Source: Zymoseptoria tritici IPO323
Lineage: Eukaryota > Ascomycota > Dothideomycetes > Mycosphaerellales > Mycosphaerellaceae
Reading direction: 5' to 3'
Assembly (NCBI RefSeq): GCF_000219625.1
Contig: NC_018217.1
Location: 930,001-994,000, forward strand
DNA: 64,000 bases
In this document: positions 1-9,624 of the stretch, one piece after another
Position numbering within the stretch: position 1 is the stretch's first letter
Layout of the letters: the number at the start of each line of letters is the position of its first letter
Translations under genes and position numbers: made by a program
The notes under the pieces: generated by a model
What the model saw: the letters and a program-made list of their open reading frames with translations, nothing else
Databases searched by the model: none
Told to the model about the DNA's origin: nothing

Positions 1-48
1 CCCAAAGCGTCGCCAAACAAGCCTGATGCTGCGCCCAAGGCCGACTAG
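1..48 (+). CDS. 3' end of an unidentified protein-coding gene (partial)
   Basis: The first 16 codons of the window read as a Pro/Ala/Lys-rich tail (ending Ala-Pro-Lys-Ala-Asp) closed by TAG at 46-48. The composition is plausible for a fungal C-terminus and no competing gene covers the site. The rest of the gene lies outside the window, so neither family nor function can be named. A chance open frame this short cannot be excluded. Confidence 0.35.
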   Translation, partial: PKASPNKPDAAPKAD

Positions 49-1381
49 CAAAGCCAGAACAGGGACACAGCAAGAATCCCACTCCTCCCACGAAGTTCCA
101 GAATCGTTTCCACCAGTGCTGCTGTGTCTCGATTGCAGGTTGGATACTGTTGCTTGTGAATAGGATGAAAAAGAAATGAACAGGACTCTTCTCTCTCGCT
201 CTCCGTATCGAGATTGCAATTTGTGCGCTTAACTTTCCTTGACTTGCTTGCTCCGTTCTGAGTGCACCGTCGTCTAATGTCGTTCTTCACAAGGAGAAAA
301 TGAGCAGGTTGAAATACCCAACATAAGGTGGTCCTCATATCTCTGTTCCATAGCAAACTTGGCGGACAGATTTCGAAGTCTAACAATGTTTCACGGAGAG
401 ACTCTCAGGCCGACCGTAGTTCGAGAGTGCTGTGTCTCCCTTGAGCGGCGCGGTCTTTGACATTGATGCTGGAGTCACGTTCAACTTTCCTGGATACTTT
501 CTTTTTGGATGGATCCCTTCCTCTCTTCGCCGACAGTGAACCCTGCCTTTGCAATGAAGTTGGGAGTAGCTATTGCTCACTTTCAGCAAAGGAAGAATGC
601 ATGGTCGATTTGTGAATCGAAGTTCTGATGCACGACAACCAAACCTTCGTTGCTTCACTCAGGCCGCACGCCTCTCTGTCCAGCTGTAGGTATGTATTGC
701 GTCAACATTCAGTCCGGCCATGGGGTGATGCACTGATCTTAGCAGAAAAGTAGTACTTCGAATGAGTGAAGTGCTCTTTATCTATAGCGACCGAGAGAAG
801 CGCTTTGAGCTCGTCAAAATTCAGGGGTATGTCATCTATGTACATCGAATCTATCCCGCCTTTGCAGACTCGACCAGCCGAAAGTTTGATAGCTCTCGGA
901 ATGAATAAGGGATTTTGTAGGTATGGCCATTTCTGTAGTGCATCGGTTGTTCTGCTTGGAAAATTGTCAGGGAGGCTTTACTCGAATGGACAATCAAGCG
1001 GACTTGAAAATGTCTCCCTTGTGCTCATCACCCTGAAAGAAACACTGCAACGAAACGGTCGACCGCCCTTATTTTCTCCTCAGTCTGGTTGCATTAGCTT
1101 GGTTGAACGAAACATGGTATTTGAGTAGAAAACTAGCTCTCGGACTGTGCTACCTGCCTGGAGATAGAGATAAGCTGTCTCGTATATGGACTCCCGACAC
1201 AGCTCAGATATAAGCAAACGCATAGTATATACAAGCATCGTGAAAATACAGTATCGAAAACTGGCCGCAAAACGCTCTCCGCCGAGCTCTGGTCTTGTTC
1301 GTATGAGGTCGAGCTGATGAGCTTAGAATGTGTGCTACAGATCGAGGGCGACCAGCAGCGTATTGTGAAGATATCTCGTGC
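49..1381. other. intergenic, no supported gene
   Basis: Open frames of up to 120 codons exist on both strands, but none has a recognisable domain, a signal peptide or splice-consistent extensions. I see no repeat or tRNA-like structure here. Confidence 0.5.
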
Positions 1382-2875
1382 TCACACCGCAGGAAAGGTA
1401 CATCTCACCGTCTTCATCTTCGGCTTTGACTCGGTAACGCAGTAGTCTCCTGAAAGAGTGTACGAGTACGGCTTATAGCCCTTGTCGCCCGTATTGAAGT
1501 CGAAAGCTTTCCAGGGCTTATTGGCATCGCTAGGGTTCCCGTACGTAAACTCGAAGTCCGTACAATCAGTTTTCTTGACTCTGAGCTCTTGAAGTAGGGT
1601 GTTGCTGACGGGCAACGTGAATTCGTCATTGGCTTTCATGCCTTCTGTGTTTTTCTTTGCAAGCTCGACCTGATTGCCGTTCTCGTAATAGTAGACTCGA
1701 GTAAGGACATCGTTCCAGTTATCTCCAGTGATTTTGAGGCTAATATGCAGTTGTCGAATGTCGGCAGACTCACCAGCCATCCTGTAGGTGTTGTGTAGAG
1801 CATTGTCGTAAGGCTTGCCTCTGGTTTTGCCGTCGTTATTGGGAAATTTGCCCGCCCCCTTGTCGAGTCGTATATTGGTCGCGTACATTTGTAGACCGTC
1901 ATTGCTACAGTCTGGATTTGGTTCGCAGTACTTCAGAGTCCTGTGATATTTAGTAAGAACATGCAACATGTAGATCGATCGTTCGCCATCATATGCTTAC
2001 TCGCGAAGAGCGTCATCAGCTTCGTTGTCTTTGATGAAGCTGCCCATGTAGGGCACTACTTCATACGTATCATCCTCCACGAAGGGCGAGGAGCCTGCTA
2101 CTCCTCTTTCTCCTGACAATATTCCTGTAGGTTTCTTGGCGCTCCACTTTCCGGCGCCCTCCCGGCATTGTTTGATATCATTGCCTGCATCGCTATTGTC
2201 GCGGCCAGGGATACACCTCAGAGAGATTTGTATCTTGGGAGCAGCGGAATTGGGGGCCTCCCTCTTTTGGGACACCATAGGCCACTCATCGCATTGCAGA
2301 TTGAGGGCTTTGCTTTGGCTTCTTGGATCCCAGAATTTTTGTGCAAATGGCCCTGCGTTGCAGGGCGTGCCTGGCTTCACTGAGACTCCGGCCTCGATCC
2401 GGGTCAAGCTCTTAAGACCTGGCTCTCTGTAGAGTGGGGGACGGCCTCCATGAATGCAGTTCTGGTAGTAACATATGTTTTGGCATGACTGAGGTCTGTA
2501 TTTACAGTCCACCTTGCACTTCCCCCGGTACTGAGGGTCCTGCTTTCTTTTGACGAATGCATCGGCTCGATGGACAAGCGTCTGGTCTCCAGTGGTCCCA
2601 TACGGGAGATAGATGTCGACCCGGGGCAGTGTCCCATCTCTCTCATCGGTGTTGCTTGTGTCTGGAACAGCATGACCACTGAGTGTGGAGGCCTGTCCTT
2701 GCGGAGCATCAGGGACATACGTGTGTCCAGTGTCAGAAAGGTTGTTTGATGCTGGTCCCTGTGGTGTTGAAACGAAAAGCGTTTTGGTCGACTGTTGCCC
2801 GGATGTGACCGCTTTCAATTCCATGACATGGAGAGTGGCAGCCAAGGCCATGATGGTGATGAGAGCAAGATACAT
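1382..2875 (-). CDS. secreted NucA/NucB-type nuclease-like protein with a C-terminal extension
   Basis: Two exons (2875-2001 and 1940-1382) with a 60-bp intron (GTAAGC donor, TTACTAA branch, CACAG acceptor) give 477 residues, phase-consistent. Residues 1-25 form a hydrophobic signal or anchor segment. A cysteine-rich stretch follows at about 120-140. The motifs CDEWP (195-199) and CIPGRDN (221-227) fit the DEYP...RxVPxxEN pattern of the NucA/NucB deoxyribonuclease family. Its members are sporulation or secreted nucleases in bacteria and occur in secreted proteins of fungi. Residues after about 290 form a separate Tyr/Asn-rich domain with four cysteines that I do not recognise. Its promoter side faces the transposon end 325 bp away. 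The nuclease call rests on motifs read by eye; activity is unproven because the typical acidic residue in the second motif is replaced (RDN rather than xEN). Confidence 0.55.
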
Positions 2876-3200
2876 GATCGTGAGGGTTTGACTGTTCCGG
2901 ATGATGTGGTAGCGCTCAAAGTAGTGTTGTTGTCGATCTTGTGGACTTGTGGTTGTTGTTGTTCAATGCCAGGACGTCGACGCGGGACGTCGTAAAAAGC
3001 TCTGTGTCTGTGCTTTGCCATATCATATGACTGCCGGATCAGCTGCTAGTTCTGATGAGTATTGCTGTCAGTACTGCTTGACATCCAATTTCAGGGCTCT
3101 ATCACATGAAAGTCTCTCTAGCGTGATTCCGGCGGACTCAGCCGTAAGCCGTAGAATCATGATTGGCCGTAAGCTGATGCCTTTCGGGATTCCCGGGTCT

Positions 3201-3247
3201 GATCGCGGCCTAAACAGCAGTTTAGGTTACTACCTCAATTCTCATTT
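3201..3247 (+). repeat. left terminal inverted repeat, copy 1 (with TSD GTCT at 3197-3200)
   Basis: 47 bp matching the right end (8649-8695) in inverted orientation with three mismatches, all C/T. It contains a 7-bp stem hairpin, CCTAAAC-AGCA-GTTTAGG, at 3209-3226. The four bases outside (GTCT) are repeated directly after the right end. Confidence 0.92.
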
Positions 3248-3365
3248 TCTCAAAACCTCGTTTTATCGATATTGCGCTTAGTAAGCGCTAAACGCTCGCA
3301 ACGTCTACCTCTCTTGCTCGCAACATCGTTCTTCTTCTTTTTAACACCCTTAACACCCTCTTACT

Positions 3366-5353
3366 ATGCTACGCGCCGCCCTTAACATCGACTACCTTCG
3401 AACCGAGATCGAGCTCCTTCTTAGGGTCTCCGAATGGACCTACGACGACGTCGTTTAATAGCTAAGGGAAGAGCAGCAAGTGGCTATTAAGCCTCGAACG
3501 TTTAGACGGATACTAGCTCGGTAGCAGCTGTCTACGCATCCGAGGATCTATTAAGATAAGGACTATTAGGCACTGCTGTATGCAAGGATTAAGGAGCTCT
3601 TCTAGAAGTAGGACACAAAGGACGAGTTGCTGTTAAGATGCCTAAAGAAGGACGGCTTCGAGATCAGCCTATAGCAATTAGTAGATATCCGGAAGAAGCT
3701 AGGCTTGTATCGAAGGATCCTAAGAGATAGCTAGCCTGAACACGATAAGGTTATACGGATAGTGTTAGAGGGGACGATTGCAGGTAGTGCATTAGATAAC
3801 TATGGATACAAACGATTAGCAAGGCACCTGCGCAAGGAATACAACATCATTAGAAGGTCTGTATACACGCTCGTAGGCTGGCTGCGTCCGCTCGCAGGCT
3901 GGCTGCGTCCGCTCGCAGGCTGGCTGCGTCCGCTCGCAGGCTGGCTGCGTCCGCTCGCAGGCTTAATTCGTCCGCTCGCAGGCTTGATTCGTCCGCTCGT
4001 AAACTCCAGTTTACGCTGCTTCCCTTGCTCGTAAACTCCTTTGCCTGGCTCGTACGCTAACGCCTGTCTGCTCGTAGGGATCGCATAGCCGACATCTCGT
4101 ATTCCCTTAATCCTACAGGTCGTAATGCTCGCCGCCGCCGGAAGGGTAGTTATAAGGATGTTAAGCGTAGTCGTCCAAAGGCTAAGGGTCCTAATTATAT
4201 ATAGTCGGTAGATGCCTACTACAAGTTCGAGATCTTCGGCATCTGCTTTTACGCCTATATCGATATATACACACGGAAGATTATATGGATTTACGTAGGC
4301 ACTATAGCCAAGACGGTCTTCTCGGTCTCTAAGCAGTATTTAGATATAGTCCGAGAACTTGGCTTTACGCTAAAGGTAGGCTCGCAACCGGTTGTGCTGT
4401 GCTCGCAGCTCTGCAGCTCTGCTAACTCTATTTACACACAGATTATGCAGGCGGATTACGGCGTAGAGACTCCTTTAATAGCTAATATACACCTCTTCTG
4501 CCGTGAACTTTAGGAGGGTTAGAGCATTAAGTTCCGCGATGGCTTCTAGTACACAACGAGCAAGGGCAATTAAACAATAGAGCGCTTCTGGGGTCTTAGT
4601 GCAGCTGCAGGGTAGAATCGATAGCGTGATTTCTTTAACCGGCTTCGCGATAAAGGCCTCTACAGCGAGGATAGCAGGGCTGACCGTGTAGCGTTCCTTA
4701 CAGTCTACGTTCTAATCCTCTGGTTTACGGTCGAGCTGTTTATTAACAGCCACAACAACTACGCTATTCGAAAGCAGCCTAAAGTCGAAGGGCACTTGCC
4801 TAGTATTCCTGCTTACAACTACGACTATCCTCCTAATAGCGTGGAGGATCGCGGAATATACCTTAACGCAGAGCATCCGCGTATCTAGCGGATAGCGGAT
4901 CAGCATGCTTAATTCGGTTAGTATCCCCTACGCACGAGCAGCTCGCGAGCGGTTGCGAGCGGTTGTAAGACGACTAGGGTTGTAGAGCGGTGTAGGGTTG
5001 TAAGCTTGCAGGCCAGCTTCTTAGCCTGCTAGCGTTGCGAGCGTTCTACGAGTGGTAGCGAGCGCTAACTATTAACAGATCTTCTTGCATACCTTCCCCC
5101 GCCGACTCTGTAGTAGGCTTCCGATATCCTAGTAGCTAGTGGCTATCCGGCGACGCTCGATAGTCGCGAGCTGGACGCTAACAATAATAAGATCTATGTG
5201 GATGCATATCTCTACCTCCGCGATGCTGCCGCTCGTTACCTTGCGGCCGGCAACGAGCTCGCGGAGTTTTAGACCCCTCCGAAGGGCGCTGAGTTACAGC
5301 CGCGTAACTGCACAAGGGACTTCTTCCGCGCTAATAGCTTTGCATTCGATTGA
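3366..5353 (+). pseudogene. integrase-core DDE transposase, copy 1 (stop-riddled)
   Basis: Four exons (3366-3856, 4078-4375, 4442-4916, 5079-5353) join in phase to 513 codons. The predicted introns are 221, 66 and 162 bp, with GTCTGT, GTAGGC and GTTAGT donors, GCTAAC branch sites and TAG/CAG acceptors. The N-terminal part holds an HTH-like region and a GYKRLARHLRKEY motif. The catalytic core follows: SVDAYYKFEIFGI (Asp209), ADYGVET (Asp268) and TIERFWG (Glu310), a D-x58-D-x41-E arrangement. This layout matches fungal 'integrase core domain' proteins that have an HTH before a retroviral-type integrase fold. Stops are mostly TAG where the family or the other copy suggests Gln or Trp, for example PNYI-stop-SVDAY. 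It would cut and join transposon ends, but this copy cannot make a full protein. Confidence 0.8.
3876..4001 (+). repeat. 21-bp tandem repeat inside transposase intron 1
   Basis: Six 21-bp units: four identical (GGCTGGCTGCGTCCGCTCGC plus A) and two variants. They lie within the predicted 221-bp intron 1 (3857-4077). Copy 2 has about three units (33641-33703), so the array varies in length between copies. Confidence 0.9.
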
Positions 5354-5436
5354 ACGATATATAAGGCTATGCCCTCCTGCCCTCCTAGCCTTCCTCTTCC
5401 TCCTGCTTACCTCCGTTCCTTGTATACAGCCGTCTT

Positions 5437-7230
5437 ATGGCTACCTCTTAGTTCTGCCGCAACCCTGCGGCACTACCCTACACCTCTTATGCTAATCTCG
5501 GCGATGAGAACTGTGGTTTCTGCGGCTGCCCTCCACCCTCGCGAGCAGCTCCGGCGAGCAACGACGACGAGCCTGCGAGCGACCACGAGCGCTAGCCTAC
5601 CCCTCCTAGCTCCGGTGCTCGCGAGGGCATGTACATTCCGCAGAGCCGTGCGAACACTAAGATGAAGAAGGCGGCCAAGACGAAGGCCCGTGAGTCACCT
5701 AACGCTGCCGCTAACTTATTAAAGGAGGCTAAGAAGGCTAAGCGTTTAAGGGAGCTGTTAGCTAATAACAAGAGTGCGAGGGGCGGTGCCTAGGACAATA
5801 AGGACAAGCTACTACTGCTGTTTACTGCTAAGTGCTTCCTTTACACCGTTACCCTTACAGATCCGGAGCCTGTAGATAGTAAGGACGCCGACGATAATAC
5901 GACGCCGGTATACTCCGACAAACGCAATAAGATCTTATAGCAAGCTTAGGGCGTTGTTGCCGAGATAGACACTATTCTTAAGGCCGCTAAGAAACATAAC
6001 CGTAGAAGGCTCTTCTTAGAGTATCTGCTAAACGAGAGCGTAGCTGCGAAGCAGCGGCGAGACAAGAAGCCCTACTACGACATCTATTTAACAAGGGAGT
6101 ATAGCAGGAATTAGCCTATTAAGCTCGGCGCTAACAACGTAGCTGCTGCGAATACTACGATTAGGATGATATAGCTGTTTAATCTAAGGACAACCGGCAG
6201 GGCTCCCTCGGCGACTGTTCGGATTACTTACGTTATCTACTCTAGCGGCTGGAAGAATTACGACGATGGCTGGGTATATATGAACCTAAAACGCTCCGTA
6301 AAGAAGAACGGCGAGCCTACATTCCAGTATATAATTAGTTACGACGTACAGACCGATAGCACTATCCTACACCCTAACGGGCGTGTATTTAAGGACAAGG
6401 ACGGCGTCATTTACTATCCGTTTATATAGACTAACAGCTACACTAGCGTCGACGGTAGGGAGATCCCTATAGGCAAGAGTTACCTGCTCGCAAGCTAGCT
6501 CGCACTAGAGGCTCGCTACCTTGCAATGGCCACAGTAGGTCTGTCCGGTAGTAACAGCAAGACGCTCGCAGGTCCGTCCGGCAGTAACAGCAAGACGCTC
6601 GCAGGCTAGTCCGTAGCGCTCGCAAGCCGTTCGCGTTCCGCTCGCACTGCCCTTAGCTCCTCGTAGCAGGACTCCAGCCCTCAGCCTTAGCAACGCTCTA
6701 GCTCCAAACGCCCTGCTAGCCGCGACCTTTAATTATCGCCGGTAAGCTAGCCTAACGACTGCATTCTGCTCGACCCTAACACGGACAGCTTGGACGATAT
6801 AGCAAGGGCTAAGGAAGCTACCGCGAACCGAGCTAAGGAGAACAGTGCATCTTCGACGATTACCTCCGCAGCAGCTAGTGCGCTAGCGCCAGCGCTAGCG
6901 ATCCGTTCGGACTCGACGGTGCCCTCTTCGTTAGCGACAACAACGATGACAACGCCTTAGTTAAAGTCGAAGGCGAAGGAGCCTAGCAGTGCTGCCACCA
7001 GTAGTGCCACCACTGCTGCCACTACTGCTGCTACTACTGCTGCTACTACTGCCGCTACTACTGTTAATTAAGGGGGTTTGGAGATGCTGGAGGAGGTCGC
7101 CGAGCCGGTCGTTCAGCAGCAGAAGATGAAGAAGAAGAAGAAGGTTAACGAGCCGGTGGCTGTTAGCACTAGACGGAGCGAGCAGACTATTAAGCTTACC
7201 GAGAAGGGCAGGGCTAACCAGAAGGACTGA
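5437..7230 (+). pseudogene. transposon gene B, copy 1: unrecognised basic protein, stop-riddled
   Basis: A single uninterrupted frame of 598 codons from ATG 5437 to TGA 7228-7230, broken only by in-frame stops (mostly TAG). The N-terminus has a CGFCGC cysteine motif at about residues 28-33, then an acidic Asn/Asp-Glu-rich linker. An Ala/Lys-rich, probably helical segment follows at about 65-115. The conserved centre (about 190-370) contains PYYDIYLTREY and NGRVFKDKDGVIYYPFI. Near the C-terminus is an Ala/Thr run (about 510-530) followed by a basic KKKKK stretch. The equivalent gene in copy 2 keeps the same frame, so it was a real coding gene. I recognise no family. It is transcribed in the same direction as the transposase and begins 84 bp after its stop. 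Confidence 0.6.
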
Positions 7231-7531
7231 TATACACGAATCTAATGAATACACGCTACCGACGACTTGCTCGTTGCGTGCTCGCGGACTAAACGGACTG
7301 GCTCGCAGCTGGAAGGAGCAATAAACGTGTATCTCATATCTTAATAGCTTAATATCTCAATTCTCTTCCTTAAAAACGGCTCGCGGCGTGCTCGCAGGCC
7401 AAAACGGCTGGCTCGTAAGCGTGAAAACGAGGGATTTAAGGAGATATATAGCAACTAACGCATTCATTTGGGTATTAACATGTAGGCTCGTAAGGCTCGC
7501 GGAGAGCTCGCAGGCTAAATCGATCTATCTA

Positions 7532-8378
7532 TTAATCTATTACGCCTAGTCTGCCGAACTTCTCGTTGACAGCACGCTAATACTGCAACACCGACTGCTT
7601 AATCTTAGCAATGGCAGCCTTTGACTTGCTCCGCACGTTATTAACCTCGTCTATAATCTCCTTAATTAGCTCCTCCTTTAGCTAACCTTTCATGCCCTTC
7701 AAACCGCTAATCTTATGCTTTAAACCGCTAATCTTACGCTTTAAATCCGACACCTCCGACTCTAACGCAGCGATCTTGTCCTGCGCCTTATTTATCTTAC
7801 CTCGCATGCTGCTAACAGCCTCCTTTAATACAGACTTCTTTTCTACCGGCTCCTCCTTAATCTTTACCTGCTCTCTAGCAAAACACGGAGGCTTGCCCTT
7901 GCAGTAGCAGTAAGCGCAGGCAGCGAGAGTCTTAAAAGTCTTGCAGTCGAGTCCGCGATCCTCGCACTAGCCGCACTTGGTAACCGCCGGAATGCCTGTT
8001 ATTTATTATTAGCCTGCGAGCCTTACTAAGAGCCGTGCGAGCTACATTACCTTCGTCCGTCTCTATAACTCTACGTGCATAATTGTATCTTATGAGCATC
8101 TGACGTCCGCTCTTCTTAGTGTTTTTATTGCTGCTCTATGCTCTAACGAGGGCATCGTTCTATTAGAGGTCGGAGATGTACCAGAAGTCTTTAGAGGTAG
8201 CCGTAGTAGGCTTGTCGTAGACGAGAAGGTCGGCAGGCAGCTAAGGAGCAGGAGCGATAGCTGTAGTAGATGTGGTCGCTAGCTTATCGTCGTTGTCGTC
8301 GGAGAGAGAGAGTCCGCGTAGGCGATTAGGGTCGCGAGCCTTACCAAGTTCCGTATTAAGTGGGATCCAACTAGCCAT
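7532..8378 (-). pseudogene. transposon gene C, copy 1: Zn2Cys6-like plus coiled-coil protein, stop-riddled
   Basis: Runs leftward from an ATG at 8378, about 270 bp inside the right terminus, and converges on gene B. As in copy 2, a 55-bp intron (GTAATG donor, GGCTAAT branch, AACAG acceptor) joins an acidic N-terminal exon to a cysteine cluster and a long coiled coil ending in FGRLGVID. In-frame stops (PAP-stop-LPAD, SDL-stop-stop-NDA, CG-stop-CED) lie at probable Gln codons. See the copy 2 entry for the domain reading. Confidence 0.65.
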
Positions 8379-8648
8379 TTTCACGTGCGCGCGAGGGTAC
8401 GATATTGCGAGCGGTGTGTATTGTGTAACGAGCGAGCTGCGAGCGCGCGCGGTGGAGTGGTAGAAGTAGTAGTGTTAATAAGAGGTTTGAGAGTCGAAGA
8501 AAATGACACTTATCTGACCAAACGGCGTATTAGCGCGCACTTATATGTGATTGTTGATAATTAGAGTAACTGGCGCAGCTGTATAGCGACAATGTAAGCA
8601 ATTGGCGACAATAGTAACAGTGGTGGTGGTAGTAGTTGTTATTATAAG

Positions 8649-8695
8649 AAGTGAAAATTGAGGTAGTGACCTAAACTGCTGTTTAGGCCGCGATC
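8649..8695 (-). repeat. right terminal inverted repeat, copy 1 (with TSD GTCT at 8696-8699)
   Basis: Inverted partner of 3201-3247. The match stops exactly at GATC, and the next four bases, GTCT, equal those before the left end. That fixes the boundary and a 4-bp target-site duplication. Confidence 0.92.
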
Positions 8696-8835
8696 GTCTC
8701 CCGCATGCTGTTCCGCTAGGCCGCATTTTCCAAACCAAATCTTCACTTGACCATCGACCATCATCTTTCGCCAACAGCAGAAGCCACGGTTCACGAACAC
8801 CGATTCGAGTCAGCATCGCGAGGAACAATACCAGT

Positions 8836-9439
8836 ATGCCATCCGCGACGGATGAGTCGTTTTTCGATGGAGGCTGGCAAGACGACGATGAAAGAATAGA
8901 TCTCTACGCTCTGTTCGTACTGGACGATGTTCCCGTGGCCGTAAGCTTCGCGCTCGAGACGTAGATGCCGTCAAAAGTTGATCACGCGAACATAGGCAAT
9001 CGAGGAGGTTATCCGACGGAATTTAGAGGACTCCAACGACTCGAACCTCTGGCTGGCGGACGATTACAACAATTTGCCAGACCTGCCAGACTTCGAGCTG
9101 AATTTGGGAACATTAGGAGCCACAGAGGCCCCACTCGACCCAAATTGGCAGTCTCCGTTCGGAGGCAAGACCTTGCAGGACGCGGCTCGTTACTTGCGAA
9201 GCGTTCCCAAGCCAAGGAAGCCGCTGTGCAAGACTTACTTCGTCGTTCTGGACGGAACGTTTTACCAGAAACATGATCAGGTCTTCGTGTGCAAAGTTTT
9301 GGAGAGCGGTGAGGTGCAATCGGTTCCTTGCGAGGCAGCACGTGTCTCAGTCTACTTGGGCGGCCACGATCGTTCCTATTGGGACCAGGACTTGGACAAC
9401 TGGGAAGACGAAGGACTTGCGGTGATGAGCAATGACTGA
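8836..9439 (+). CDS. hypothetical protein, 182 aa
   Basis: Two exons (8836-8940, 8996-9439) around a 55-bp intron with a GTAAGC donor and ATAG acceptor, both in phase 0. The N-terminal half is acidic (many Asp/Glu). The C-terminal half contains a run reading KTYFVVLDGTFYQKHDQVFV and ends near a Trp/Asp-rich tail. There is no signal peptide or membrane segment, so it is probably cytosolic or nuclear. No family recognised. The start lies 140 bp from the transposon's right end, so its promoter may include transposon sequence. Confidence 0.6.
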
Positions 9440-9624
9440 GTGACTTGAGCTTCACCACAAATCTGTGAGTCTGCTCGTGATAGCGGCTGAGCTGATCACG
9501 AGCACTTCGCGACTGGCCGTCAGCGGCGAGGCACAGCCTCTTCCAACTTTGCTTTCATGATTGAATTTAGTTTCTCGCCTCAACTTCATCTTGTTGCTCG
9601 TCTGGCTCACCGAACAAACTCACC

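Larger units (their letters stand above)
3201..8695 (+). mobile_element. DNA transposon copy 1: integrase-core (DDE) element with 4-bp TSD, RIP-degraded
   Basis: A 5495-bp element bounded by inverted termini starting GATCGCG and flanked by GTCT at 3197-3200 and 8696-8699. It holds the remains of three genes: the transposase (left, rightward), an unrecognised basic protein (middle, rightward) and a Zn2Cys6/coiled-coil protein (right, leftward). The coding frames are kept for hundreds of codons but are peppered with TAG/TAA, as expected from CpA-to-TpA mutation by RIP. A second copy lies at 28990-40078 in opposite orientation. The termini do not start with TGT as in Ginger elements, and I cannot assign a named superfamily from sequence alone. 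Confidence 0.9.

Noticed and set aside
766..1128. 120-codon open frame on the + strand
   Set aside because: No domain, signal peptide or splice context, and its composition is unlike the confirmed genes nearby.
3762..4034. Apparent protein with repeated WLRPLAG units
   Set aside because: The repeats are the 21-bp tandem array inside transposase intron 1. Removing the intron restores the conserved transposase frame on both sides.
3366..8378. TAG read as glutamine (genetic code change) in the transposon genes
   Set aside because: Host genes use TAG as a normal stop, Gln codons CAG/CAA also occur in the same transposon frames, and RIP explains CAG-to-TAG.
3201..8695. Starship-type giant transposon or captain gene
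   Set aside because: No tyrosine recombinase (DUF3435-like) gene is visible. The element is 5.5 kb with inverted termini and an integrase-core transposase instead.
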